From positions 1-59,119 of the forward strand of contig JABGRQ010000098.1 in NCBI GenBank assembly GCA_018648225.1: 59,119 nt of DNA, read 5' to 3'. This DNA is from Chloroflexota bacterium. Its GTDB lineage: Bacteria; Chloroflexota; Anaerolineae; Anaerolineales; UBA11858. Shown piece after piece: positions 34,939 through 43,402 of this stretch. A program made the position numbers and the translations under genes. Below the pieces are notes generated by a model that had not been told where the DNA came from, made no database searches, and was given only the letters and a program-made list of their open reading frames with translations. Each line of letters starts with the position of its first letter. Position 1 is the first letter of the stretch.

Positions 34939-35931
34939 ATGAAACGCTATTCTATCATTCTCCTGCTTTTGTCTGTCTCTCTGGCCTGCGCATCCACATC
35001 TGTTTTGCAAGCCTCCCCGACACCGATCTCACGCCAGAGCAGCATCCCTTCCGATAATATCAAAAAAACTCCCGATGATGATGTTTGGCCGCCGGTGATC
35101 GCCACAGGCTGGAGCCAGCCGCAGCCGCTGGGGGCGCCGATCAATACCGCTGGGGGCGAAGACAGTCCCTTTATCCCCGTAGATGGCAGCGCACTGTACT
35201 TCTTTTTTACGCCGGATGTGCGCGTCCCGGCGGGAGAACAGCTTCACGATGGCGTAACCGGTATCTGGGTGGCGGCCAAACTTGGGGAGGGGTGGGAGGC
35301 GCCAAGCCGCGTGATTCTGGCGCCCGAAGATGAACTCCACCTGGATGGCTGCCCCTTTGTGCTGGGAGATTGGATGCTATTCTGCTCGGTGCGCGAAAGT
35401 ACGGGGAGCGAAATCCGCTGGTTCAGCGCCCAAAAGGCGGATTCAGTTTGGGTAGATTGGCAAGATTGGAGCGACGAAATTGACCCGGCCTATCAGGTCG
35501 GCGAACTGCATATCTCAGCCGACGGAAATGAATTGTACTTCGGCTCGGAGCGCTCTGGCGGGTATGGCGGTTTTGATATCTGGATGTCGGTAAAATCAGA
35601 TCAGGGTTGGGGCGAACCCATTAACCTGGGGCCGGGGGTCAACACCGCCGCTGATGAGAATCGCCCCTTTTTAACGGCGGATGGTGCGGCCTTGTGGTTT
35701 GACTCTACCACTCGCAGCGGCTTGTACTACCCCGGGCCAGCCGTTTTCCGTTCCGAACGCCAGACCGATGGCACATGGGACACAGCGCAGGAGATTGTCT
35801 CACAATTCGCAGGCGAACCCATTCTCTCGCCAGATGGGAACACGCTCTATTTCGTGCATCATTATTTCGACAAAGACTTAAGCCAAATGCTAGAAGCCGA
35901 TATTTACGTTTCCCACAAAACGATACCCTGA
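34939..35931 (+). CDS. Lipoprotein with PD40/WD40-like beta-propeller repeats
   Basis: A 330-residue exported protein with a lipobox 'VSLACAS' near residue 17. Four or more PD40-type blades are visible: 'PVDGSALYFFFTPD', 'ISADGNELYFGSERSGGYGG', 'LTADGAALWFDST' and 'LSPDGNTLYFVHHY'. Such propellers bind partners or polymers, and are seen in TolB-like and OmpA-linked proteins. No catalytic motif is seen. It follows the glycosidase-like lipoprotein by 26 bases, so the two probably work on the same surface or polymer. Confidence 0.82.
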   Translation: MKRYSIILLLLSVSLACASTSVLQASPTPISRQSSIPSDNIKKTPDDDVWPPVIATGWSQPQPLGAPINTAGGEDSPFIPVDGSALYFFFTPDVRVPAGEQLHDGVTGIWVAAKLGEGWEAPSRVILAPEDELHLDGCPFVLGDWMLFCSVRESTGSEIRWFSAQKADSVWVDWQDWSDEIDPAYQVGELHISADGNELYFGSERSGGYGGFDIWMSVKSDQGWGEPINLGPGVNTAADENRPFLTADGAALWFDSTTRSGLYYPGPAVFRSERQTDGTWDTAQEIVSQFAGEPILSPDGNTLYFVHHYFDKDLSQMLEADIYVSHKTIP

Positions 35932-35947
35932 TGCTTAAATAAAAAAA

Positions 35948-35990
35948 TGTAATTGCTCAGCCTCGAACAGAAAAAGGCTGAGCAGTTACA
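35948..35990. terminator. Bidirectional hairpin terminator with CTGAGCAGTTAC arm
   Basis: TGTAATTGCTCAGCCT pairs with AGGCTGAGCAGTTACA, with one G-T pair, and A runs lie on both sides. It lies between the convergent propeller lipoprotein and the outer pstB gene. Nothing else is seen in 35991-36056. Confidence 0.8.
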
Positions 35991-36056
35991 AAAAAGCGTA
36001 TTCATCAACGGAAATGAGAACACAGAAACGCGTCACCGCGTAGCGTGAACATGGGG

Positions 36057-36821
36057 CTATCCCATACGCCCGGTAATATAGGCTTCGGTAAGTTCGTGTT
36101 CCGGATTTGTAAAGATTCTTTCAGTAACATCAAATTCGATTAATTCACCTAACCAGAATAACCCCGTAGAATCGGATACCCGTGCGGCCTGTTGCATATT
36201 ATGTGTCACAATCACAATCGTGTAACGCTCCTTCAGTTCATGAATCAGCTCTTCGATTTTTGCGGTTGCGATCGGGTCCAGCGCCGAAGCCGGTTCGTCC
36301 ATAAGAATGACTTCGGCTTCAACTGCCAATACGCGGGCAATGCACAGACGCTGCTGCTCCCCCAGCGAGAGACCCAGCGCATCATCATGAAGTTGATCCT
36401 TTACATCATCCCAAACCGCAGCACGCTGCAAACTGCGCTCGACAATTTCGTCGAGGTCGGCGCGGCTCTTCGTCATCTGGAGAACCCGTGGGCCAAAGGC
36501 CACATTATCGTAGATACTCTGCGGGAATGGATTCGGCTTCTGGAAGACCATCCCAACCCGCTGGCGCAGGTACGCCAAATCCATATCCGGAGCGTAGATA
36601 TCTTCTCCATCCAATAGTATTTGTCCTTCAACGCGCGTTCCCGCGATGGTATCGTTCATGCGATTGAGACAACGCAGGTAGGTGGATTTTCCGCAGCCCG
36701 ACGGGCCGATTAACGCGGTCACTTTTTGAGGCAGAATATCCATATTGATCTGGCTCAAGGCTTTGCTGACCCCATAGTAAAAATCTAAATCTCGGATGGC
36801 GAAGACAGGTGGTTTGCTCAT
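36057..36821 (-). CDS. pstB: Phosphate ABC transporter ATPase PstB (divergent copy)
   Basis: A 254-residue ABC ATPase of classic PstB type. Walker A is '[10 protein letters not shown]', followed by '[10 protein letters not shown]', which is typical of PstB. The Q-loop region is '[19 protein letters not shown]', the signature '[16 protein letters not shown]', Walker B '[13 protein letters not shown]' and the switch His 'IVTHNM'. It energises phosphate import through PstCA. It is transcribed away from pstSCAB-phoU and lies just across the shared promoter region. A second pstB lies in the main operon. The start at 36821 lacks a clear ribosome site. Confidence 0.95.
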   Translation of the reverse strand: MSKPPVFAIRDLDFYYGVSKALSQINMDILPQKVTALIGPSGCGKSTYLRCLNRMNDTIAGTRVEGQILLDGEDIYAPDMDLAYLRQRVGMVFQKPNPFPQSIYDNVAFGPRVLQMTKSRADLDEIVERSLQRAAVWDDVKDQLHDDALGLSLGEQQRLCIARVLAVEAEVILMDEPASALDPIATAKIEELIHELKERYTIVIVTHNMQQAARVSDSTGLFWLGELIEFDVTERIFTNPEHELTEAYITGRMG

Positions 36822-36884
36822 ACAGGAGATTATACACAAGGCATAGCGCATTGCGTAGATAGAGTTTTACCCAACCAAGTTCTC

Positions 36885-36913
36885 TTGTATTCGATTTTAT
36901 TTGCGGCTATAAT
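36885..36913 (+). promoter_or_regulatory. pstS promoter, probably giving a leaderless transcript
   Basis: TTGTAT (36885-36890), 17 bases, then consensus TATAAT (36908-36913). The pstS ATG is at 36923, only 10 bases after the -10 box, and no ribosome site lies between. Transcription would start within a few bases of the ATG. Confidence 0.55.
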
Positions 36914-36922
36914 CTGCAACCA

Positions 36923-37804
36923 ATGAAGTATTTACGCATTCTTCCATTTGTTATATTCTTGCTTTTCCTGGCCGGGTGTGCCACCCAGAACGGTGCGGCG
37001 AGTTCATCTTCCACGAACGCGGATACGATCGAGAATAAAGGCTCCGACACGATTGTCAATCTGGCACTGGCATGGGCTGAAGCATACCAACACGTCAATC
37101 CTGATATTCGTATCTCGGTCACTGGCGGCGGATCGGGAACCGGCATCGCGGCGCTGATTAACGGCACGGTGGATATTGCCAACGCCTCACGACAAATCAA
37201 AACCGAGGAAATTGAAGCCGCCCAGGCCAACGGCAGCGACCCGGTGGAGTTTGTGATCGCCCGCGATGCGATTGCGGTGATTGTGAATCTGGAAAACCCG
37301 ATCAATGAACTCACCTTGCAACAAATTTCGGATATTTACAGCGGGAAGATCAACAATTGGCTTGAAGTTGGCGGCGACGACCGTCCAATTGTACGCCTGT
37401 CGCGCGAAACCAACTCCGGTACGCATGTCTATTTTCTCGAAGAAGTTCTGCGCCTGGGCGAGAAAGACAACACAACCCTGTTCTCTCAAAATACGCTCTT
37501 GCTGCCTTCGTCGGAGGGCATCAGCGTTGAGATCCGCCAAAACCCCAATGCGCTTGGCTACGACGGGCTGGGTTATGTGACCGATGAAATGAAAGTCATC
37601 GCGGTTGCGCGCGAAATCAACACCGGTTATATTCTGCCCTCCGCAGAAACCGTTAACAACGGCAAGTACCCCATTGCACGCGATTTATATATGTATACCA
37701 ACGGCGAACCTACGGGAGCGGTCAAGACCTATCTCGATTGGATACTTTCTGCCGCGGCCCAGCCAATTGTGACCGAGCTTGGCTTTGTGCCGGTTTTCCC
37801 ATAG
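36923..37804 (+). CDS. pstS: Phosphate-binding lipoprotein PstS
   Basis: A 293-residue solute-binding protein with a lipobox 'FLAGC' near residue 19. The phosphate-site motifs are 'ENKGSDTIVNL' (binding loop), 'VTGGGSGTGIAALINGTVDIANASR' in two parts, and 'SRETNSGTHVYFLEE'. It captures phosphate outside the membrane and hands it to PstCA. The ATG has no Shine-Dalgarno site and lies right after a strong -10 box, consistent with a leaderless message. A small hairpin follows its stop and separates it from pstC. Confidence 0.93.
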   Translation: MKYLRILPFVIFLLFLAGCATQNGAASSSSTNADTIENKGSDTIVNLALAWAEAYQHVNPDIRISVTGGGSGTGIAALINGTVDIANASRQIKTEEIEAAQANGSDPVEFVIARDAIAVIVNLENPINELTLQQISDIYSGKINNWLEVGGDDRPIVRLSRETNSGTHVYFLEEVLRLGEKDNTTLFSQNTLLLPSSEGISVEIRQNPNALGYDGLGYVTDEMKVIAVAREINTGYILPSAETVNNGKYPIARDLYMYTNGEPTGAVKTYLDWILSAAAQPIVTELGFVPVFP

Positions 37805-37809
37805 ACACA

Positions 37810-37840
37810 GGTGAGACGCACTTGACAAGTGCGTCTCACC
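37810..37840. repeat. Hairpin between pstS and pstC
   Basis: Perfect 14-base arms (GGTGAGACGCACTT and its complement) around GAC. There is no long T run, so it more likely stabilises the pstS message or weakens read-through than acts as a full terminator. Confidence 0.75.
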
Positions 37841-37854
37841 CTTACGATACCCCC

Positions 37855-38751
37855 ATGAATAACGCTCTCAACTGGCGCGAAAAAATCATTACCCGTTTCA
37901 TCAAAGTATCCGGATACTCCGCCATTATTTTTGTCGGCCTGATATTCTATTTTCTGCTGCGCGAAGGCTTGCCTACGCTCGGCGAAGTTCAATTCAACAG
38001 TCTGTTCGCCACTCGCTGGTATCCCATCGAAGACTATTTCGGCATTTTGCCGCTGATTGGCGGCTCGTTGATCGTCACGATCGGGGCGACACTGATTGCA
38101 GTTCCGTTTGGCGTGGGAGCCGCAATCTACATCTCCGAAATCGCGCCCCGCTGGATGCGTGAAATCCTCAAACCGCTGGTGGAAGTTCTCGGCGGGCTGC
38201 CATCGGTCGTTCTTGGCTTTCTGGGGATTTTAGTGCTCTCGCCATATTTGCGCGTTTTGCTCGATTTACCCACCGGGCTGACCGCTCTGGCCGGGTCGCT
38301 GCTTTTGGGGGGCATTGCTATCCCCACGGTGGTCTCTGTAGCCGAAGATGCCCTCGACGCGGTGCCAAAATCGTACCGGGACGCGGCCCTGGCGCTGGGC
38401 GCCTCCGAATGGCAAACCATCTGGCGAGTGACGCTGCCCGCGGCGCGCTCCGGCGTGCTAACCGCCGTGATGCTCGGCATCGGGCGCGCCATCGGCGAAA
38501 CCATGACGGTAATGATGGTCACGGGCAACGCCCCAGTGTTGCCAACCGGCCTGAGCGCGCTCTTCGCCCCTGCCCGCACCATGACCGCCACCATCGCCGC
38601 CGAAATGGGCGAAGTTGCCAACGGCAGTGTTCACTACCATGTGCTATTTTTCATCGGCATAATTTTGTTCCTGATCTCGCTGATTGTCAACGTCACCGCT
38701 TCGGCGGTTGTCTTCCGGCAGCGCAAACGCCAGGAGCGTATTCTTTCGTAA
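37855..38751 (+). CDS. pstC: Phosphate ABC transporter permease PstC
   Basis: A 298-residue inner-membrane permease with six hydrophobic segments. The ABC-contact (EAA) loop reads 'SYRDAALALGASEWQTIWRVTLPAARSG' across two parts, and a preceding 'GGLPSVVLGFLGI' is typical of PstC/PstA. It forms the channel with PstA. A long cytoplasmic N-terminus is absent. I chose the ATG at 37855, after the hairpin. A longer reading would overlap pstS. It lies 6 bases upstream of pstA. Confidence 0.93.
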   Translation: MNNALNWREKIITRFIKVSGYSAIIFVGLIFYFLLREGLPTLGEVQFNSLFATRWYPIEDYFGILPLIGGSLIVTIGATLIAVPFGVGAAIYISEIAPRWMREILKPLVEVLGGLPSVVLGFLGILVLSPYLRVLLDLPTGLTALAGSLLLGGIAIPTVVSVAEDALDAVPKSYRDAALALGASEWQTIWRVTLPAARSGVLTAVMLGIGRAIGETMTVMMVTGNAPVLPTGLSALFAPARTMTATIAAEMGEVANGSVHYHVLFFIGIILFLISLIVNVTASAVVFRQRKRQERILS

Positions 38752-38757
38752 ACCATC

Positions 38758-39618
38758 ATGGCTTCTACATCCAAATCTCGTCTCACCACCCAACGCATCG
38801 GCTTCGGCCTGCTCACCAGCATGACACTGCTCACCGTGCTGCCGATTCTAGCCGTGGTCATTTATATTGTCGTTCTCGGCGCACCGGCAATATCCTGGGA
38901 ATTCCTCAGCGGCTTTCCCCGTGAGGGAATGCGCGCCGGGGGCATCTGGCCTGCCATCGTGGGCACGTTCTACCTCACCCTGGGTACAGCCGTCTTTGCT
39001 GTGCCGCTGGGCATCGGCGCGGCGATCTATCTCTCGGAGTATGCCCCCGAAAACCGCTGGACGCGGCTTATCCGCATTGCAATTATCAATCTGGCGGGCA
39101 TACCTTCAGTGGTCTACGGATTGTTTGGTCTGGGCTTGTTTGTGCTTTTCCTGCAATTCGGCACCAGCATCCTGGCCGGTTCGCTGACGCTCTCGATCAT
39201 GACGCTGCCCGTCATCATTAGCACCACTGAAGAAGCCCTGCGCGCTGTACCGCAAGCTTTTCGCACAGTGAGTATTTCTCTCGGAGCCACCAAATGGCAA
39301 ACCATCCGCCGGATTGTGTTGCCGCAGGCGCTGCCCGGTATGCTCACGGGCGTAATCCTGGGCCTGGAACGCGCCGCGGGGGAAACTGCGCCCATTCTGT
39401 TCACTGTAGCTGCCTTCTTCCTGCCGCGCTTGCCCTCCTCACCGCTGGATGCCACCATGGCGTTACCCTACCATCTTTTTGTCATCTCCACCCAGGTTCC
39501 AGGGATGCCGGTCAAAATTCAATATGGCACGGCGCTGGTGCTGCTCACCTTCGTCCTCGGCATGAACTTCATCGCCACCACCATCCGCTCGCGGGCGCGG
39601 GCGCGGCGTCAATGGTAA
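38758..39618 (+). CDS. pstA: Phosphate ABC transporter permease PstA
   Basis: A 286-residue permease, the partner of PstC. It has six hydrophobic segments and the motifs 'GIWPAIVGTFYLTLG', 'NLAGIPSVVYGLFGLG' and the EAA loop 'TVSISLGATKWQTIRRIVLPQALPG' (in two parts). The closing 'QYGTALVLLTFVLGMNF' is also typical. It is placed between pstC and the second pstB with only a few bases on each side, so one transcript is likely. Confidence 0.93.
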   Translation: MASTSKSRLTTQRIGFGLLTSMTLLTVLPILAVVIYIVVLGAPAISWEFLSGFPREGMRAGGIWPAIVGTFYLTLGTAVFAVPLGIGAAIYLSEYAPENRWTRLIRIAIINLAGIPSVVYGLFGLGLFVLFLQFGTSILAGSLTLSIMTLPVIISTTEEALRAVPQAFRTVSISLGATKWQTIRRIVLPQALPGMLTGVILGLERAAGETAPILFTVAAFFLPRLPSSPLDATMALPYHLFVISTQVPGMPVKIQYGTALVLLTFVLGMNFIATTIRSRARARRQW

Positions 39619-39624
39619 CTCAGC

Positions 39625-40380
39625 ATGAATAAAATCTCCATCGAAAACCTGACTCTGCATTATTCGGATGGCACTGAATCCTTGCGCAATATCACGATGG
39701 GCATCCCGGCCAACCAGATTACGGTTTTGTTCGGCCCGGCAGGAGGGGGCAAGTCGAGTTTGCTGCGGGTTTTAAATCGTCTCAACGATTTAGCGGATGT
39801 CACCTATCTGGATGGGCGCGTGCTCCTGGACGATGAAGATATTCTCAGCCCCAAGATCGATGTGATTAAACTGCGCCGCCGTGTGGGGATGGTCTTCGCC
39901 CGACCGGTGGTGCTGCCCATGAGCATCCGCCAGAATATAACCTACGGCCTGGAAGTTGCCGGAGTGAAAGACCACGCCCGCCTGGAATCCGCCGTAGAAC
40001 GCAGCCTGCAGCAAGCTGCGCTGTGGGGTGAAGTCAGCGACCGCCTGGACGATGCCGCGATTGCGCTCTCTGGCGGGCAGCAGCAGCGTTTATGTTTAGC
40101 GCGTGTATTGGCCCTGGAACCCGAAGTGATCTTGCTCGATGAACCTACCTCCGGCCTGGACCCGATTTCAACGGGGAAAGTCGAAGAGTCGCTGCAAGTA
40201 TTAAAGAAAACCTACACCATCATATTGGTCCCCCACTCGGTGCAGCAAGCCGCCCGCACCGCCGATTTTGCCGCTTTCTTCCTTCAGGGTGAGTTAATCG
40301 AGTATGCCGCCGAAAAAACCCTGTTCACGAATCCCCAACATCAACAAACCGAAGATTACGTCGAAGGCCGCTTTGGATAA
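39625..40380 (+). CDS. pstB: Phosphate ABC transporter ATPase PstB (operon copy, divergent sequence)
   Basis: A 251-residue ABC ATPase. Walker A reads 'FGPAGGGKSSLLRVLNRLND', so it deviates from the usual GPSGCGKST. The signature 'ALSGGQQQRLCLARVLA', Walker B 'VILLDEPTSGLDP' and switch His ('VPHSVQQAA') are intact. The Q-loop Gln of 'VGMVFQKP' is replaced ('VGMVFARPVVLP'), which may alter coupling to the permease. It is probably active but distinct from the copy at 36057-36821. It lies 6 bases after pstA and 24 bases before phoU. Confidence 0.9.
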   Translation: MNKISIENLTLHYSDGTESLRNITMGIPANQITVLFGPAGGGKSSLLRVLNRLNDLADVTYLDGRVLLDDEDILSPKIDVIKLRRRVGMVFARPVVLPMSIRQNITYGLEVAGVKDHARLESAVERSLQQAALWGEVSDRLDDAAIALSGGQQQRLCLARVLALEPEVILLDEPTSGLDPISTGKVEESLQVLKKTYTIILVPHSVQQAARTADFAAFFLQGELIEYAAEKTLFTNPQHQQTEDYVEGRFG

Positions 40381-40404
40381 TAATTTATTGGAAAGGAAAA
40401 TTGC

Positions 40405-41079
40405 ATGACCAGAGAGACATTAGATCACCAAATTCAGGGTTTACTCGACAGCATCCTGGCATTGGGCAGCATGGTTGAAGAAGCCATCATCAAAGCTGTT
40501 AACGCGCTGAAAAACCGCGATATCGAATCGGCGAAGAGCATTTATGATGCCGATTCGATCATCAATCAAAAACGCTTTGAAGTCGAAAATGCGGCCATTA
40601 TTACCATTGCGACCCAACAACCCATGGCGCGCGATCTGCGCATTTTGGCATCCGTGATTGATGTTGCCGGAGAATTGGAGCGCATGGGCGACTATGCCAA
40701 AGGAATCGCGCGAATTACGCTTCGCCTGGGAACCGAAGCGCCTATCAAGCCGCTGATCGACATTCCCCGCATGGCCGATATTACCGCCGGGATGCTCCAC
40801 CGTGCGTTAGGCGCTTTTGTCAGTGCGGATAAAGATTGCGCGCTGGCCCTTCCCAGAGAGGATGACGAAGTTGACCAACTGTATAATCAGGTATATCGGG
40901 AATTACTAACTTTTATGATCTCAGATCCCACCACCATTGATCGAGCTACCTATCTCTTGTGGGTGGCGCATAATCTGGAGCGCACCGCCGACCGCGTGAC
41001 CAATATTTGCGAGCGCACTGTGTTTATCGCGACGGGTGTTCTGGACGAGATTGACGTTTCAGACGACGAAGCGCGCTAG
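40405..41079 (+). CDS. phoU: Phosphate-signalling regulator PhoU
   Basis: A 224-residue all-helical protein made of two PhoU repeats. Each has the metal-cluster Glu/Asp pattern, seen as 'ELERMGDYAKGIARI' in the first half and 'NLERTADRVTNICERTVF' in the second. PhoU links transporter state to the PhoR/PhoB response and limits phosphate uptake. No PhoR or PhoB is in the window. GGAAAGGA precedes the ATG. A terminator hairpin follows at 41130-41176. Confidence 0.95.
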   Translation: MTRETLDHQIQGLLDSILALGSMVEEAIIKAVNALKNRDIESAKSIYDADSIINQKRFEVENAAIITIATQQPMARDLRILASVIDVAGELERMGDYAKGIARITLRLGTEAPIKPLIDIPRMADITAGMLHRALGAFVSADKDCALALPREDDEVDQLYNQVYRELLTFMISDPTTIDRATYLLWVAHNLERTADRVTNICERTVFIATGVLDEIDVSDDEAR

Positions 41080-41129
41080 CCTGTATCAATTCTCTACTGC
41101 AACGAAAGTAATCGCGTGGTATCACCATA

Positions 41130-41176
41130 AAAACAGGAGTGTCTGTGCTGCCGCGCAACCCAAACACTCCTGTTTT
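41130..41176. terminator. Terminator after phoU
   Basis: AAAACAGGAGTGT pairs with ACACTCCTGTTTT around a 21-base loop. It ends the pst-phoU transcript before the next operon. Confidence 0.8.
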
Positions 41177-41205
41177 CGTATCTCATGAGGGTGATGAATC
41201 TCCAA

Positions 41206-41234
41206 TTGCTTTCAATTCCAGATAATGCTACACT
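41206..41234 (+). promoter_or_regulatory. Promoter of the Cys-tail/radical SAM region
   Basis: TTGCTT (41206-41211), 17 bases, TACACT (41229-41234), 40 bases before the first start codon of the cluster. It lies just after the phoU terminator, so the downstream genes form a separate unit. Confidence 0.5.
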
Positions 41235-41274
41235 ACATGAAGCATCATCCCTTATCCGTTTTGGAGGTCTCGCT

Positions 41275-41643
41275 ATGTCTGCCGGAAAAATTATTGCGTA
41301 TGTCTTTGCCGCTATCCTGATTTTCTTTGGTGTGCTGTTTATCTGGGGCACATTCAGCCCGGAGGGGCAAATCGGATGGCTCGTAGTGGGTGTGATCAGT
41401 GTCGCCATCGGATTTGGATTAATCTGGTTTGCCGGGCGCAGCAAAGCCACACCCGCTGGTCAGGGGGAGAACGTAACCCTCAATATTGAACTCTCTGGCG
41501 ATGTCAACCTGGAAACGATGAAATGCCAATCTTGCGGCGGCGCGCTGACTGCAAATAATATCCAAATGCTGGCCGGAGCGCCAGTGGTCAACTGCCCGTT
41601 TTGCAATTCCAGCTATCAGCTTACTGAAGAACCGAAGTGGTGA
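41275..41643 (+). CDS. Small membrane protein with C-terminal zinc ribbon
   Basis: A 122-residue protein. Two hydrophobic helices ('IIAYVFAAILIFFGVLFIWG' and 'LVVGVISVAIGFGLIWFAG') are followed by a soluble part with two CxxC pairs ('KCQSCGG' and 'NCPFCNSSY'), a rubredoxin-like zinc ribbon. Both helices in a hairpin would keep the ribbon in the cytoplasm. The function is unknown. GGAGG precedes the ATG at 41275. It is 40 bases before the DUF2207-like gene and may belong to the same operon. Confidence 0.8.
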   Translation: MSAGKIIAYVFAAILIFFGVLFIWGTFSPEGQIGWLVVGVISVAIGFGLIWFAGRSKATPAGQGENVTLNIELSGDVNLETMKCQSCGGALTANNIQMLAGAPVVNCPFCNSSYQLTEEPKW

Positions 41644-41683
41644 CGCATCTCTGTCCTGACGTCAAGCGTGAAGGAGAAAACAA

Positions 41684-43351
41684 ATGAAGAAAAAACTGAT
41701 TTCTTTTCTTTTTATTCTCACGATTCTACTATCCATACCGATTGACACATTGGCTCAGACTTATTATTTCAGTCTCGACCAGGAGATTGTCAATGTTTAC
41801 TGGCAGGAAGATGGCACCCTAGCGCTGGAATATGTCTTCTTCTTCACCAACGGCGCTGGCGTCTCACCGATTGATTTCGTAGATGTGGGTATGCCGAATA
41901 ATAATTACAACATCTCAAACATCACCGCCGATGTCGATGGGCACCCCATTCTCGATATTGAATCATCTCCCTACGTAGATAACGGCGTGGCGCTGGGTTT
42001 GGGCAGCAATGCCATTCAGCCCGGGCGCAGCGGACGCGTGCGCGTGGCGGTGGCAGGCATCCGCAATGTATTGTATACAGACTCGACAGACAGCGCGTAT
42101 GCCAGCGCTGTTTTCAGCCCAACCTGGTTTGGTTCGGAGTATGTATTCGGTTCTACAGATATTACTGTGATTTATCACTTGCCGCCAGGGGTCACATCTG
42201 AAGAACCCCGTTGGCACGCTTCCCCCTCGGGCTTCCCGGAGCAACCCCAGGCCGCGATCGACAACCAGGGCAGGGTTATGTATACCTGGCAAAATCCAAA
42301 TGCCAATGGTTATACACAATATAAATTTGGCGCATCCTTCCCGAAAAGTTATGTGCCTGAAAGCGCCATCTACGCGCCCGGCCTGCTCGAACGCCTGGGT
42401 ATTGACCCGGATGCGATCATCGGCTTCATGTGTTGCGGCGGGTTTGGGCTATTTTTCGTCTTCCTGAGTTGGGTCGGAAATCGCAGCGCCAAGAAACGTA
42501 AAATGAAGTATCTGCCGCCCAAGATTCGCATTGAAGGGCATGGCATCAAACGCGGACTGACCGCCGTAGAAGCGGCGATTTTGATGGAGCACCCCGCCGA
42601 TAAAGTGCTGACGATGATCCTTTTCGCCGTGTTGAAAAAAGAGGCCGCCAGCGTAATTTCGCAAGACCCCTTGAAATTGGATATTCAGCATCCGATTGAT
42701 GCCAAATTGCGTTCGTATGAACAAAAATTCCTGGAAGCTTTCCGCGAACCCAAAGCCGCCCAGCGACGCAAAAAATTACAAGACCTGATGATTGATCTAA
42801 TCAAGAGTGTTAGCACGAAGATGAAAGGTTTCAGCCACAAGGAATCGGTGGCCTACTATAAGCACATCATGCAAAAAGCCTGGCAACAAATCGAGCAATC
42901 CGATACGCCCGAAGTGCGCAGCGAACGCTACGACGAACACATGGGCTGGACCATGCTGGATAAAGATTTCGACCAGCGCACGCAGGATGTCTTTCGCGGT
43001 GGGCCGGTATTTGTGCCAATCTGGTGGAATCGCTACGACCCCACCTGGAGCCGCAAAACCATCTCCCGACCCGTATCGACCGGCAGCGTACCCAGCAGCG
43101 GCAGCGGGCGCTCTGCGCCCTCCATGCCAAGCCTGCCCGGCGGCGAGTTTGCCGCCTCGATGGTGACCGGGATGCAAGGCTTTGCCAGTGATGTGGTCGG
43201 CAATGTGACCGACTTTACCAGCCGCGTCACCAACAAGACAAATCCGGCGCCTGTTGCCACGAGCAGCGGAGGCCGCAGTAGCGGCGGCAGTTGCGCTTGT
43301 GCTTGCGCCTGTGCCGGTTGCGCCTGCGCCTGCGCAGGAGGAGGACGATAA
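41684..43351 (+). CDS. DUF2207-like membrane protein with a Cys-Ala repeat tail
   Basis: A 555-residue protein. A signal peptide ('KLISFLFILTILLSIPIDTLA') is followed by a beta-rich outside domain to about residue 240 and one membrane helix ('FMCCGGFGLFFVFLSWVG'). A cytoplasmic part of DUF2207 type follows ('RGLTAVEAAILMEHPADKV'), then a Ser/Gly/Pro-rich linker with one amphipathic stretch. The last 19 residues read CACACACAGCACACAGGGR: seven cysteines alternating mainly with alanine. With one span the tail is cytoplasmic. DUF2207 tails I know are Gly/Ser-rich, so the cysteines are unusual. A radical SAM gene with a PqqD domain follows within 51 bases. GAAGGAG precedes the ATG. Confidence 0.8.
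   Translation: MKKKLISFLFILTILLSIPIDTLAQTYYFSLDQEIVNVYWQEDGTLALEYVFFFTNGAGVSPIDFVDVGMPNNNYNISNITADVDGHPILDIESSPYVDNGVALGLGSNAIQPGRSGRVRVAVAGIRNVLYTDSTDSAYASAVFSPTWFGSEYVFGSTDITVIYHLPPGVTSEEPRWHASPSGFPEQPQAAIDNQGRVMYTWQNPNANGYTQYKFGASFPKSYVPESAIYAPGLLERLGIDPDAIIGFMCCGGFGLFFVFLSWVGNRSAKKRKMKYLPPKIRIEGHGIKRGLTAVEAAILMEHPADKVLTMILFAVLKKEAASVISQDPLKLDIQHPIDAKLRSYEQKFLEAFREPKAAQRRKKLQDLMIDLIKSVSTKMKGFSHKESVAYYKHIMQKAWQQIEQSDTPEVRSERYDEHMGWTMLDKDFDQRTQDVFRGGPVFVPIWWNRYDPTWSRKTISRPVSTGSVPSSGSGRSAPSMPSLPGGEFAASMVTGMQGFASDVVGNVTDFTSRVTNKTNPAPVATSSGGRSSGGSCACACACAGCACACAGGGR
43292..43348 (+). repeat. Coding repeat: Cys-Ala tail of the DUF2207-like protein
   Basis: Nineteen codons before the stop encode seven Cys, seven Ala, four Gly and a final Arg. 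Cys uses both TGC and TGT, and Ala uses GCT, GCC and GCA. The DNA is therefore not a simple slippage tract, and the protein pattern appears to be kept. Confidence 0.85.
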
Positions 43352-43366
43352 ACGTTCCAACTTCCC

Positions 43367-43388
43367 AACGTTTGAATGTTCAAACGTT
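43367..43388. repeat. Palindrome in the spacer before the radical SAM gene
   Basis: AACGTTTGAA and TTCAAACGTT are perfect arms around TG. It follows the short-period words CGTTCCAAC and TTCCCAACG. It could be a weak hairpin between the tail protein and the radical SAM gene. Confidence 0.6.
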
Positions 43389-43402
43389 TTATGGAGCCAC
43401 TT

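Noticed and set aside
36192-36617. A 141-codon plus-strand frame opposite pstB
   Set aside because: Antisense to a canonical ABC ATPase with all motifs. No ribosome site.
43292-43348. Cys-Ala tail as a sequencing artefact or simple microsatellite
   Set aside because: Codons vary within the tract, the frame stays open to a normal stop, and there is no pure dinucleotide run.
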